From positions 1 to 51,618 of the forward strand of contig DASVTZ010000230.1 in NCBI GenBank assembly GCA_036387335.1: 51,618 nt of DNA. The letters are read 5' to 3'. Positions within the stretch are counted from its first letter, which is position 1. Each line of letters opens with the position of its first letter. The notes under the pieces are model-generated. The model ran no database searches. It was not told where the DNA came from and saw only the letters and a list, made by a program, of their open reading frames with translations. Of the stretch, positions 31,638 through 39,968 are shown piece by piece. The translations under genes were made by a program, and so were the position numbers. The stretch comes from Longimicrobium sp. Its GTDB lineage: Bacteria > Gemmatimonadota > Gemmatimonadetes > Longimicrobiales > Longimicrobiaceae.

Positions 31638-32720
31638 ATGAGTTTCAACCGCGACGAGCCTTTCAACGACCTTCCCCCGCTCCCGCCCAATGCGGAGCTG
31701 GAAACCAGGGCCGTGCTCAAGCAGTTGATCCGCTCGCGAACAGCGCTCGCCGATCTGAAAGGCGCTGGCTCACTGATCCCGAACCAGGCGATCCTGATCC
31801 AGACCCTCGGGGTGCAGGAAGCGCGGAGTTCCAGCGAGATCGAGAACGTAGTCACCACCAGCGACCAGCTTTATCGCGCCCTCGCTGACGCTCCGCGAGT
31901 CGCGGACGCCGCGACGAAAGAAGTGTTGTTTTACACGGACGCACTCTGGTTCGGCTTCCAGGCTATCCGAGATCAGGGAAGGCCACTCACCACCCGTCTG
32001 TTCGAGGAGATGGTGGGGATCATCAAACAGAGCGATGTCGGTGTAAGGCGCGTTCCCGGAACGAAGCTCGCCAATCCTGCGGGTGACGTCATCTACACGC
32101 CCCCAGAGGGCGAATCGCGCCTGCGGGATCTACTGAAGAACCTCGAGGAGTTCCTTTACACGGAGGATGAACTGGACCCGCTCGTCCGGATGGCGGTGAT
32201 ACACTACCAGTTCGAGGCAATCCATCCCTTTACGGATGGGAACGGCCGCACCGGGCGGATCGCAAACATACTGTTTCTTGTAGAACGCGGGCTGCTGGAC
32301 ACTCCGGTGCTCTACCTCTCCAGGTTCATTCTGGAGCGGAAGCGTGAGTACTATCAGGGTCTCCGGGACGTCACTGAAGCGGGCGGTTGGGAGTCGTGGA
32401 TCCTGTACATGCTCGAAGCGGTGGAAAAAACGGCGCGACACACGGAAGGACGTATACGCGCGATCCAATCGCTCATGGAACACTGGATAGAGCGCGTTCG
32501 CCGTGAGCGCCCGTCGGTGTATTCACGCGAGCTTCTGGAGATCGTTTTTCAGCGTCCATACGCCAAGATCCGTTTCGTCGAAGAAGCAGGGATTGCGACG
32601 CGGCAAACGGCATCCAAATACCTGCAGTCGCTCGTTGATCTTGGATTACTGCGGGCAGTTGCGAGCGGAAGAGAGGTGTACTTCTTGAACGACCCGCTTC
32701 TGCACGTACTTGTTGAATAG
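31638..32720 (+). CDS. Fic family protein (AMP-transferase type) with C-terminal winged helix
   Basis: A 360-residue Fic protein. The N-terminus MSFNRDEPFNDLPPLPP is the normal start of this subfamily. The inhibitory motif SSEIEN (65-70, S-xxx-E-N) is N-terminal, making it class II. The Fic core is HPFTDGNGRTGR at 196-207 with catalytic His196. The C-terminal 100 residues end in a winged-helix-like part (EEAGIATRQTASKYLQSLVDLGLLRAV). Such proteins transfer AMP to Tyr/Thr/Ser of targets or regulate themselves. Its base composition looks less G+C-rich than the flanks and AT-rich inverted repeats follow it, so it may be acquired. Confidence 0.92.
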   Translation: MSFNRDEPFNDLPPLPPNAELETRAVLKQLIRSRTALADLKGAGSLIPNQAILIQTLGVQEARSSSEIENVVTTSDQLYRALADAPRVADAATKEVLFYTDALWFGFQAIRDQGRPLTTRLFEEMVGIIKQSDVGVRRVPGTKLANPAGDVIYTPPEGESRLRDLLKNLEEFLYTEDELDPLVRMAVIHYQFEAIHPFTDGNGRTGRIANILFLVERGLLDTPVLYLSRFILERKREYYQGLRDVTEAGGWESWILYMLEAVEKTARHTEGRIRAIQSLMEHWIERVRRERPSVYSRELLEIVFQRPYAKIRFVEEAGIATRQTASKYLQSLVDLGLLRAVASGREVYFLNDPLLHVLVE

Positions 32721-32765
32721 GTTAAATTTTCCTCCAGAATTTAACACGTTTTTAGATCGTGTTAA
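32721..32765. promoter_or_regulatory. two interlocking AT-rich inverted repeats after fic
   Basis: GTTAAATT (32721-32728) pairs with AATTTAAC (32738-32745), and TTAACACG (32741-32748) pairs perfectly with CGTGTTAA (32758-32765); the middle arm is shared, so the two hairpins exclude one another. Loops are 9 nt each. The segment is far more AT-rich than the rest of the window and starts directly after the fic stop. It could be an operator for the Fic winged helix, an attenuator, or an integration scar. Confidence 0.55.
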
Positions 32766-32853
32766 GCAGATCACCATATTTGCCTTCTGGTTTTTCGGGT
32801 GGAGATTTGGCCCTCCGCCAGCCCAGCGCTCACGCACTCACGCACCCGTTTCG

Positions 32854-34059
32854 ATGGCCACCACAGAGCACGACCTCCTCATCCGCACCCGGCGCGACCT
32901 TCACCGGCACCCGGAGCTCGGCTTCCAGGAGCATCGCACGGCCGGGATCGTCGCGGAGCGTCTGCACGCCGCGGGCTACGAGGTGAAGACCGGAGTAGCC
33001 GAGACGGGCGTGGTCGGCACGCTGCGCGGGGGCGCGGGCGAGGGGCCCACGCTCCTGCTGCGCGCGGACATGGACGCGCTCCCCATCGAGGAGGAGTGCG
33101 CGCACGACTTCATCTCTACGCACGCGGGGGTAATGCACGCATGCGGGCACGATGCGCACGTCGCCATTGGGCTGGCCGTGGCGGAGAGGCTGGCGCGCAC
33201 GCGCGACGAGTGGGGCGGCACCGTGCGCTACGTCTTCCAGCCCGCCGAGGAGGGAGGCGGCGGCGCGCTGCGGATGGTGGAGGAGGGGGTGCTGGAGGGG
33301 GTGGACGCCGCGCTGGGGCTGCACGTCTGGCTGGGGATGGAGAGCGGCGTTGTGGGCGTGGTGCCGGGGCCGTTCATGGCGTCGGCGGGGTCGTTCGAGA
33401 TCACCCTCCGCGGGCGCGGCGGGCACGGCGCCCTCCCGCACGAGACGATCGACGCCGTGATGGTGGGGAGCCAGGTGGTCGTCGCGCTGCAGAGCATCGT
33501 ATCGCGCAACGTGTCGCCGCTCGATTCGGCGGTGGTGTCGGTGGGGACCTTCCAGGCCGGCACCGCGCAGAACGTGATCGCGGACACGGCGCGCCTCACC
33601 GGCACCGTGCGCGCCTTCGACGTGGACGCCTGCGCCGAGCTTCCGCGCCGCATCGAGCGCGTGGTGGCCGGCGTCTGCTCCGCACTGGGCGCGGAGTACA
33701 GCTTCGACTACGTGCAGGACACCCCGCCCACCATCAACGACCCCGCGCTCGCCGAAGCCGTGCGTCTCGCCGCCGAGGAGGCGGTCGGCGCCGGGCGCGT
33801 GCGCACCGACCCGGACGTGCGCACGATGGCCTCGGAGGACTTCGGCGAGTTCCTGCTGCGCGTGCCCGGCTGCTACTTCTTCGTGGGCGCGCGCAACGAG
33901 GCGCGCGGCGCCGTCCACCCGCACCACTCCCCCCGCTTCGACCTCTGCGAGGATGCGCTGCCCGTGGCGGTGGACGTGCTGGAGCGCGCGGCGCGGCGGG
34001 TGTTGAGTGCCCCCTCCCCCCGGCCCCCTCCCCCGCCTGCGGGGGCGCAGGGCGGGTGA
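32854..34059 (+). CDS. M20-family amidohydrolase (IAA-amino acid hydrolase-like)
   Basis: A 401-residue metallopeptidase. Visible motifs are RRDLHRHPELGFQEHRTA, LLRADMDALPI, the zinc-site MHACGHDAHVAIGL, FQPAEEGGGGA with the catalytic Glu, GLHVWLGM, the dimerisation-domain GGHGALPHETIDAV, and ASEDFGEFL and VHPHHSPRFD near the end. The family removes acyl groups from amino acids (hippurate hydrolase, N-acyl-amino acid deacylase). The normal protein ends near RAARRVL; the last 16 residues SAPSPRPPPPPAGAQGG are encoded by a dispersed repeat that begins at 34010 and also supplies the stop. Confidence 0.92.
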   Translation: MATTEHDLLIRTRRDLHRHPELGFQEHRTAGIVAERLHAAGYEVKTGVAETGVVGTLRGGAGEGPTLLLRADMDALPIEEECAHDFISTHAGVMHACGHDAHVAIGLAVAERLARTRDEWGGTVRYVFQPAEEGGGGALRMVEEGVLEGVDAALGLHVWLGMESGVVGVVPGPFMASAGSFEITLRGRGGHGALPHETIDAVMVGSQVVVALQSIVSRNVSPLDSAVVSVGTFQAGTAQNVIADTARLTGTVRAFDVDACAELPRRIERVVAGVCSALGAEYSFDYVQDTPPTINDPALAEAVRLAAEEAVGAGRVRTDPDVRTMASEDFGEFLLRVPGCYFFVGARNEARGAVHPHHSPRFDLCEDALPVAVDVLERAARRVLSAPSPRPPPPPAGAQGG

Positions 34060-34272
34060 GGGGGAGAACTCCGTGCGCCGCGCCAATGCCCTTGTAGGGG
34101 CGCGATTCATCGCGCCCACCCTCCGCGCGTCTCGGCCACCGCGCAGCACACAAATTTCGTAGGGGCAGACCTGCGTGTCTGCCCGCCCTTGCCCCCGCCG
34201 CGATCCCCGCCCTCCGCACCCCAAATCCTTCGTAGGGGCCGCCCCGCGTGGCTGCCCGTGCCCTCCCCGGCG
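34010..34272. repeat. composite intergenic repeat block, second copy
   Basis: A second copy of the block at 8467-8824, with the same module order: CCCCTCCCCCCGGCCCC, CCTGCGGGGGCGCAGGGCGG, GTAGGGGCGCGATTCATCGC, GTAGGGGCAGACCTGCG, GTAGGGGCCGCCCCGCG. It overlaps the last 50 nt of the amidohydrolase gene. The 107 nt after it, up to the next start, show no feature. Confidence 0.85.
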
Positions 34273-34378
34273 ACGCACCGTGCCGCCACGCACCGAGAGC
34301 GTGGCCGCGCCCCGGCCCCCCGCTTGCGTCCGTCGGGGCGAGGACGGCGCGAATCCACACCAGTCGGCAGGCGAAGCC

Positions 34379-34831
34379 ATGAACCTCAGACTCCTTCCGA
34401 AGCACCTGATCGGGCAGATGATCCGCGGGATTCGCGGGCGGCTGAGGCTGAGCCAGGCGTCGCTGGCGGAGCAGCTCGGCCTGGAGGGTGGCGAGGAGAC
34501 GGTGCGCCGCTGGGAAAGCGGCGAGGAGCAACCCGACCGCAACGTGCTCACCCGCCTCGCCACCATGGGGCTGGTCGATGTTCTCGTGTTCCACCAGCAG
34601 GAAGACACGGAACACCTTCCCCCGGGGGAGGCGGCAGAGCTGCAGGGAATCCTGCTGCGGATGGAGGCGCTCCTGGTGGAGGCGCGCGAAGTCGTCGAAC
34701 GGGCCGCGCGCCGCTCGCAGCCTGCGCTGAGCGCGTCGGTCGAAGTCTCAGCCGAGGTGCGCCCTCGCAAGACCGCGAAGAAAGCACCCGCACGAAAGAG
34801 CACCCGCGCAAAGAAGAACACCGGCGAGTGA
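34379..34831 (+). CDS. XRE-type HTH protein with lysine-rich C-terminal tail
   Basis: A 150-residue protein. Residues 10-60 form a Cro/C1-type helix-turn-helix: GQMIRGIRGRLRLSQASLAEQLG, then ETVRRWESGEEQPDRNVLTRL. A central helical part (LQGILLRMEALLVEAREVVERA) may dimerise. The end is a histone H1-like tail, RPRKTAKKAPARKSTRAKKN, strongly basic and likely to bind DNA without sequence preference. I read it as a DNA-binding regulator or nucleoid protein. ATG 34379 follows 107 nt of featureless G+C-rich DNA. Confidence 0.8.
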   Translation: MNLRLLPKHLIGQMIRGIRGRLRLSQASLAEQLGLEGGEETVRRWESGEEQPDRNVLTRLATMGLVDVLVFHQQEDTEHLPPGEAAELQGILLRMEALLVEAREVVERAARRSQPALSASVEVSAEVRPRKTAKKAPARKSTRAKKNTGE

Positions 34832-34853
34832 CTCGCCAAAGAAAACGGCAGGA

Positions 34854-34937
34854 CTCACACAGAGCCACAGAGCCACAGAGAGAACAGCAAAAGGAAGTTC
34901 TCCCTGGCTTGTAGTTCCCTCTGCGCACTCTGTGTGA
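34854..34937. repeat. dispersed inverted repeat, CTCACACAGAG variant
   Basis: An inverted repeat from CTCACACAGAGCCACAGAG to CTCTGCGCACTCTGTGTGA, lying 23 nt after the HTH gene and 35 nt before the M28 start. It matches the 3302-3386 copy more closely than the CTCACGCGGAG copies. Confidence 0.85.
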
Positions 34938-34972
34938 TGCTTTTCCCTCCACACCCCGAACCGATACGTGTC

Positions 34973-36670
34973 GTGACCCAGCATCGCATCGCACAACTCC
35001 TGGTCCTGGCCGCGATCACCGCAGCGCCGCTCGCCGCGCAGGATGGGCCGCGCACCCACACCGCCCGCCCCACCGCCGGGCCGATCCGCGTGGAGGACGC
35101 CCGCACGCGGCTGTACGTGCTGGCCGACGACTCCATGAAGGGACGCCAGTCCGGCGAGCGCGGCAACGTGATGGCCACCGAGTTCATCGCCGCCGAGCTG
35201 CGCCGTGCGGGGCTGGAGCCGATGGGCGACAACGGCACCTTCTTCCAGACGATCCCGCTGGTGCGCAAAGGACTGAACCCCGGCGCTGCCCTCTCGGTGG
35301 ACGGCTCCGCGCTGCGCCTGTGGACCGATTGGGCGCCGCTTCCCACGACGGAGGGCGTCTTCCCCTTCGCCCCAACCCTCGCCGCGCGGGGCAGGCAGGT
35401 GGTGTTCGGCGGGCGGATCGGGGGCGAGATGATCCCCGAGGCGGAGTCGCGCGGCAAGGTCGTCGTCCTCCTTCCGCCGTCCGGGGCGAACGGGCGGGGC
35501 GAGTACCGTTTCTGGCGCACGCAGAGCACCAACCCGTACCCCGCCGCGGCCGCCGTCGCCATCGCGTCGCTGGACATCTCGCCACCGTCGATCCTGGAAT
35601 ACGTGCAGGCGGAGCAGTCCGAGCTCGTCGATCCCGAGGCGGCACCCGCGGCGGGCGCGCCGGGGATGCTGGTGACGGCGGCGGTGGCGGAGCGCATGCT
35701 GGGCGCGGCGCCCGCCGGGCTGCGGCCGGGAGCGGCGGGGCGCACGATCACCGGCGCCTTCTCCTTCGCGCCCCGGCCGATGGAGGCACCCTCCCGCAAC
35801 GTCGTCGCCGTGCTGCGCGGGAGCGACCCGCGGCTGCGCAACGAGTACGTGGTCATCAGCGCGCACAACGACCACGTCGGGCGCGCGGCGGTGCCGCTGG
35901 ACCACGACTCGGTGCGCGCCTACAACCGCGTGATGCGTCCCCAAGGGGCCAACGATCCCACCGGCACGTCGACGCCGGCGCAGGCGTCCCGCATCCGCGC
36001 GCTGGCGGACAGCATGCGCCGCGCGCACGGCGGCACGCGGCTCGACTCCATCTTCAACGGCGCGGACGACGACGGCAGCGGCACGGTCGCGCTGCTGGAG
36101 ATCGCGGAAGCGATGGCGTCCGCGCCGCGGCCGCGGCGGTCGATCCTCTTCGTGTCGCACACGGCGGAGGAGGCGGGGCTGTACGGCTCGCAGCACTTCA
36201 CCGATCATCCCACCGTGCCGCTCGGCTCCATCGTGGCGGCGCTGAACATGGACATGGTGGGGCGCGGCCGGGCGGAGGACATCCGGGGCGGAGGGCCGCG
36301 TTACATCCAGCTGATCGGGTCGCGCCGCCTCTCCACGCAGCTCGGCGCCACCATCGATTCGCTGAACGCCGCACGCACGGAGCGGATGTCGATCGACTAC
36401 TCATTCGACGCGCCCCGTCATCCGCTGAACCGGTATTGCCGCAGCGACCACTTCATGTACGCGCGTTACGGCATCCCCATCACCTACTTTTCGCGCGGCT
36501 ACCACGTGGATTACCACCAGGTTGGGGATGAGCCGCAGTACATCGACTACGACGGGCTGGCGCGCGTGGCCGGCTTCGTACGCGACATTGCGTTCGCCGT
36601 GGCGAACCGCCCCGCGCGGCTGGTGGTGGACGGTCCGAAGCAGGACCCCAACGCTCCCTGCCGCCAGTAG
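34973..36670 (+). CDS. secreted M28-family metallopeptidase
   Basis: A 565-residue protein with a signal peptide (GTG start, MTQHRIAQLLVLAAITAAPL). It has an N-terminal region and a protease-associated-like insert (about 100-265), then an M28 zinc aminopeptidase core: VVISAHNDHVG, FNGADDDGSGTVALLEIAEA, VSHTAEEAGLYGSQHF, NMDMVGRG, and SDHFMYARYGIPITYF with GYHVDYHQ. The zinc ligands His, Asp, Glu, Asp and His are all seen in order. An in-frame ATG at 34934 would start in the repeat; the GTG gives the cleaner signal peptide. Confidence 0.9.
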   Translation: MTQHRIAQLLVLAAITAAPLAAQDGPRTHTARPTAGPIRVEDARTRLYVLADDSMKGRQSGERGNVMATEFIAAELRRAGLEPMGDNGTFFQTIPLVRKGLNPGAALSVDGSALRLWTDWAPLPTTEGVFPFAPTLAARGRQVVFGGRIGGEMIPEAESRGKVVVLLPPSGANGRGEYRFWRTQSTNPYPAAAAVAIASLDISPPSILEYVQAEQSELVDPEAAPAAGAPGMLVTAAVAERMLGAAPAGLRPGAAGRTITGAFSFAPRPMEAPSRNVVAVLRGSDPRLRNEYVVISAHNDHVGRAAVPLDHDSVRAYNRVMRPQGANDPTGTSTPAQASRIRALADSMRRAHGGTRLDSIFNGADDDGSGTVALLEIAEAMASAPRPRRSILFVSHTAEEAGLYGSQHFTDHPTVPLGSIVAALNMDMVGRGRAEDIRGGGPRYIQLIGSRRLSTQLGATIDSLNAARTERMSIDYSFDAPRHPLNRYCRSDHFMYARYGIPITYFSRGYHVDYHQVGDEPQYIDYDGLARVAGFVRDIAFAVANRPARLVVDGPKQDPNAPCRQ

Positions 36671-36689
36671 CGCACCTTGTCGGCGCGGG

Positions 36690-36727
36690 ACGCGAGCTCT
36701 CTTCGCGTCTCCGCGCCTCCGCGTGAG
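36690..36727. repeat. half copy of the CTCACGCGGAG repeat
   Basis: Only the right arm of the dispersed repeat (GAGCTCTCTTCGCGTCTCC, CGCGCCTCCGCGTGAGG) is present, 20 nt after the M28 stop. The 343-nt gap to the next gene otherwise holds only a palindrome at 36866-36882. Confidence 0.75.
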
Positions 36728-36865
36728 GCAAAGGGGAGCCGCTCGCTGCGCCTAACACGTTGTTGCGCGCGACGATGCCCCCTTGTCAGCGCCAAAGCGT
36801 ATGAGCCGCGTTCATTCCGATTCGCGCTGGCCTATTCAGAGCGGATTCGTGACGATGGGAGCGGG

Positions 36866-36882
36866 ATGTGCGTCACGCACAT
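36866..36882. promoter_or_regulatory. perfect palindrome ATGTGCGT-C-ACGCACAT
   Basis: A 17-nt palindrome with 8-nt perfect arms, 132 nt before the GGDEF-EAL gene. Its size fits a dimeric regulator's operator. A loosely related ATGATGTGACTCATGACA follows at 36895. No regulator is assigned. Confidence 0.45.
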
Positions 36883-37013
36883 GCATCGGGGGCGATGATG
36901 TGACTCATGACACTTCCGGAGCGGTATAGGGCGTATTACTATCCCTGTCCCGCACATCTGCCCCGCACGACCGCACGCCGCACCAGCGGCGACACTCTGG
37001 CCGCCGAGCGCCC

Positions 37014-39176
37014 GTGAGCCTCGCCTCCCCATCCCGAACGGTCATCCCAGGCGCCGATCTCGCGCGCCTGGTACGCCTCGCTACCCGCCTGGTGGAGGCA
37101 CCCGCCGCCTTCCTCACGCTGGCGGACGGCACGACCGTGTCCGCGGGCACCGGCGACGACGACGCGTGGCGGACCCGGCGCGAGGCCCCGCTCGCGCGCA
37201 CGCTGTGCGGGCACGTGGTGGCCGAGGGGCGCCCGCTGCGCATCACCGACGCGCGCACGCACGAGTACGTGGACGAGGACCCGGGCCTGTGGCTGGGCGA
37301 GGGCGGCTACCTGGGCGTCCCCATCCGCACCGCCGACGGCGACACGGCGGGATCGCTGTGCGTGGTGGACTCGCGCCCGCGCAGCTGGACCGACGACGAC
37401 GTCTCGACGCTCGCCGGGGTGGCGGAGCTGGTGGCGCACGCCCTGCCCGGCGCGGGTATGGAGCGCGCGGCGGCCGGCTTCGTGGGGGCGCTGGGGACCG
37501 CGCGCGGGCGCATGTCGCTGCGCGTGCTGGAGAAGGCGGTGGAGACGATGCAGGTCGGCATCACCATCACCGACCTGGAAGGGCGCATCCTCTACACCAA
37601 CCCCGCCGAGGCGCGCATCCACGGCTACACCGTCGAGGAATTGCGCGGCAAGCACGCCCGCATCTTCGCCCCGCAGGACCGCCACCAGCCCTTCCAGGCC
37701 CGCGAGACGGACGGCGTGGTGAGCTGGAGCCGCGAGACGGTGAACCTGCGGAAGGACGGCACCCCCTTCCCCGTGCTCCTGCGCTCGGACGTGGTGCTGG
37801 ACTCGCGCGGACGCCCGGCCGGCCTCGTCACCTGCTGCGAAGATCTCACACAGCGCAAGGCGCTGGAGCGCAAGCTCCTCCACAACGCCTTCTACGACCA
37901 GCTCACCGGCCTTCCCAACCGCGGTCTCCTGATCCACCGCCTGGACCTGGCCGTGGAGCGCGCGCAGCGCGGCGACGGCGCCTTCGCGGTGATGGTGGCG
38001 GGGCTGGACCGCTTCAAGCGCGTCAACGACGGCATGGGCCGCGAGGCGGGCGACGAGCTTCTCTGCGCCGTCGCCGAACGGATCCGCGAGTGCATCCGCC
38101 CCGACTCCATGCTCGCGCGCATGGCCGGCGACGAGTTCGCCATCCTGCTGGACGGCGCCGAGGGCGTGGCCGACGCGGTACGCGTAGCCCAGGGCGTGCA
38201 GGCGGCGCTCTCGGCCCCCTTCCACCTCTCCGGCGGCGAGGTGTTCACCGGCGCCAGCGTGGGGATCGCGCTGTCGATGACGGGCTACGCCAAGTCCGAG
38301 GACGTGCTGCGCGACGCCGCCATCGCCATGTACCGCGCCAAGGACCGCGACCAGGGCCAGTACCAGGTGTTCGACCTGGAGATGCACGGCCACGCGATGG
38401 ACCGCCTGCGCCTCGAGGGCGACCTGCGCCGCGCGCTGGAGCGCGACGAGCTCACCGTCCACTACCAGCCGGTGGTGTCGCTGGAGACGGGGCGCATCGC
38501 GGGCTTCGAGGCGCTGGTGCGGTGGGAGCACCCGGAGCGCGGCACGGTCCTCCCCGACGTCTTCATCCCCCTGGCCGAGGAGACGGGGCTGATCCTCCCG
38601 CTGGGGCTGTACGTGCTGGAGCAGGCGTGCGCGACGCTGCGGCGCTGGCAGGACCGGCCGGGGTGCGAGCGCCTGACGATGGCGGTGAACCTCTCCGCGC
38701 GCCAGTTCACCCACTCCGACGTGGCGGCGAAGGTGGGCGAGGCGCTGCGCCGCTCCGGGATCGAGCCGGGCACGCTGAAGCTGGAGATCACCGAGAGCAT
38801 CGTCCTCCAGCTCACCTCCGAGGTCGCGGAGACCATGCGCCGCCTCAAGGAGTTCGGGGTGCAGCTCTACCTGGACGACTTCGGCACGGGGTACTCGTCG
38901 CTCTCGTACCTGCACCGCATCCCGCTGGACGCCATCAAGATCGACCGCTCCTTCCTGGGCCCCGACGCCGGCGCCGAGAGCCCGCACCTGGTGCGCACCA
39001 TCGTGGCCATGGCGCACGCGCTGGGCGTCGCCGTCGTCACCGAAGGAGTGGAGCGCGAAGACACCCTCGCCGACCTGCGCCGCCTGGGCTGCCAGTACGC
39101 CCAGGGCTACCTCTTCTCCCCCCCTCTCGACGAAGCCGCCGCCGGAACCTTCCTCGCCGCCGACCAGTGCTGGTGA
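37014..39176 (+). CDS. GAF-PAS-GGDEF-EAL cyclic-di-GMP phosphodiesterase
   Basis: A 720-residue signalling protein. A GAF domain (about 15-145) has CGHVVAEGRPLRI and YLGVPI; a PAS domain (about 170-285) follows; then GGDEF (about 290-455) and EAL (about 465-715). The GGDEF signature reads MAGDEF (370-375), and the metal-binding Asp before it is missing (MVAGLDRFK at 327-335, normally DLDRFK), so cyclase activity is probably lost. The EAL part is intact: GFEALVRWEHP (Glu499), MAVNLSARQF, LEITES, LDDFGTGYSSL, IKIDRSF, VTEGVE. The enzyme should degrade cyclic di-GMP, controlled by the GAF/PAS inputs. GTG start at 37014. Confidence 0.93.
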   Translation: MSLASPSRTVIPGADLARLVRLATRLVEAPAAFLTLADGTTVSAGTGDDDAWRTRREAPLARTLCGHVVAEGRPLRITDARTHEYVDEDPGLWLGEGGYLGVPIRTADGDTAGSLCVVDSRPRSWTDDDVSTLAGVAELVAHALPGAGMERAAAGFVGALGTARGRMSLRVLEKAVETMQVGITITDLEGRILYTNPAEARIHGYTVEELRGKHARIFAPQDRHQPFQARETDGVVSWSRETVNLRKDGTPFPVLLRSDVVLDSRGRPAGLVTCCEDLTQRKALERKLLHNAFYDQLTGLPNRGLLIHRLDLAVERAQRGDGAFAVMVAGLDRFKRVNDGMGREAGDELLCAVAERIRECIRPDSMLARMAGDEFAILLDGAEGVADAVRVAQGVQAALSAPFHLSGGEVFTGASVGIALSMTGYAKSEDVLRDAAIAMYRAKDRDQGQYQVFDLEMHGHAMDRLRLEGDLRRALERDELTVHYQPVVSLETGRIAGFEALVRWEHPERGTVLPDVFIPLAEETGLILPLGLYVLEQACATLRRWQDRPGCERLTMAVNLSARQFTHSDVAAKVGEALRRSGIEPGTLKLEITESIVLQLTSEVAETMRRLKEFGVQLYLDDFGTGYSSLSYLHRIPLDAIKIDRSFLGPDAGAESPHLVRTIVAMAHALGVAVVTEGVEREDTLADLRRLGCQYAQGYLFSPPLDEAAAGTFLAADQCW

Positions 39177-39255
39177 GCCGCGAACCTGATTCGCTTCGCG
39201 CGGTATCTGGTTTTACGATCGTTTGCGTGACGCGACTTGAAACCGGGGGGTGGGG

Positions 39256-39480
39256 ATGGCACCACGAGAGAAGGAGATCCACGAGCGGCTGGCGGCACTC
39301 ACTCCCGACGAACAGGATCGGGTGCTGGATTACATCCGGGAGCTGAGCGGCGAACCACGCCGGGGGGAACCGGGGCGCAACCTGTTGCGGTTCGCGGGGA
39401 TCTGGACCGAGGAAGAGGCGGATGAGATCAGCAGGGCGATCGAAGACGGGTGTGAGAAGGTGAATCCAGATGGTTGGTAA
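39256..39480 (+). CDS. VapB-type antitoxin, copy 1
   Basis: A 74-residue acidic protein: MAPREKEIHERLAALTPDEQ, LRFAGIWTEEEADEISRAIE, and a terminal CEKVNPDGW. The FxGIWxxEEADEI segment is usual for antitoxins that pair with PIN toxins. The N-terminal 35 residues form a helical DNA-binding/dimerisation part. A run of G before the ATG serves as Shine-Dalgarno; a GTG at 39250 is also in frame. It overlaps the toxin gene by 11 nt. Confidence 0.85.
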   Translation: MAPREKEIHERLAALTPDEQDRVLDYIRELSGEPRRGEPGRNLLRFAGIWTEEEADEISRAIEDGCEKVNPDGW

Positions 39481-39859
39481 AATCCTCCTCGACTCCAACT
39501 TCATCGTCGACCTGTTCAAGGGGGATCGGGCTGCGGAGGGCCTATTGGCCGCCGCCGAGGAGGTGTTCGTCCCCGCGATCGCGATGGGCGAGCTGTTCCA
39601 TGGCGCCGAAATATCGACTCGCCGCGAAGCCAGAATGGCGGAGGCCGAGGAATTCGCAGCCCGCAGAAAACTCCTTCCCTGTGACCTGGAAACCGCGCGC
39701 CACTACGGCGGAATCAAGGGCACCCTCAGGCTCCGCGGCCGGCCCATCCCCGACAACGATATCTGGATCGCCGCCCTGGCGCAGCAGCACGAACTCGCCG
39801 TCGCGACCAAGGACGCGCACTTCCGCGAGGTCGACGCGCTTCCCCTGCTGTCGTGGTAA
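39470..39859 (+). CDS. vapC: VapC-type PIN-domain toxin, copy 1
   Basis: A 129-residue PIN ribonuclease. The acidic residues are in place: Asp8 in ILLDSNFIVDLF, Glu of MGELFHGAE, and the Asp pair in IPDNDIWIAALAQQH with KDAHF near the end. Such toxins cleave tRNA or rRNA when the antitoxin is lost. It overlaps the antitoxin stop by 11 nt and ends in LPLLSW, the same as copy 2. Confidence 0.9.
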   Translation: MVGKILLDSNFIVDLFKGDRAAEGLLAAAEEVFVPAIAMGELFHGAEISTRREARMAEAEEFAARRKLLPCDLETARHYGGIKGTLRLRGRPIPDNDIWIAALAQQHELAVATKDAHFREVDALPLLSW

Positions 39860-39968
39860 GTAATCGGCTCGCCGTCGGGCAGTGCTGGTGACGGGGAACC
39901 CGTTTCGCATCTGCGCGGTATTTTTCCTTCAGGATGGGTTTGCGCGAGGAGACTTGCAACGGGGGGGG

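Noticed and set aside
32646-32837. Small minus-strand frame after fic
   Set aside because: It spans the AT-rich inverted repeats and the fic 3' end, has no start signal, and its product has no family character.
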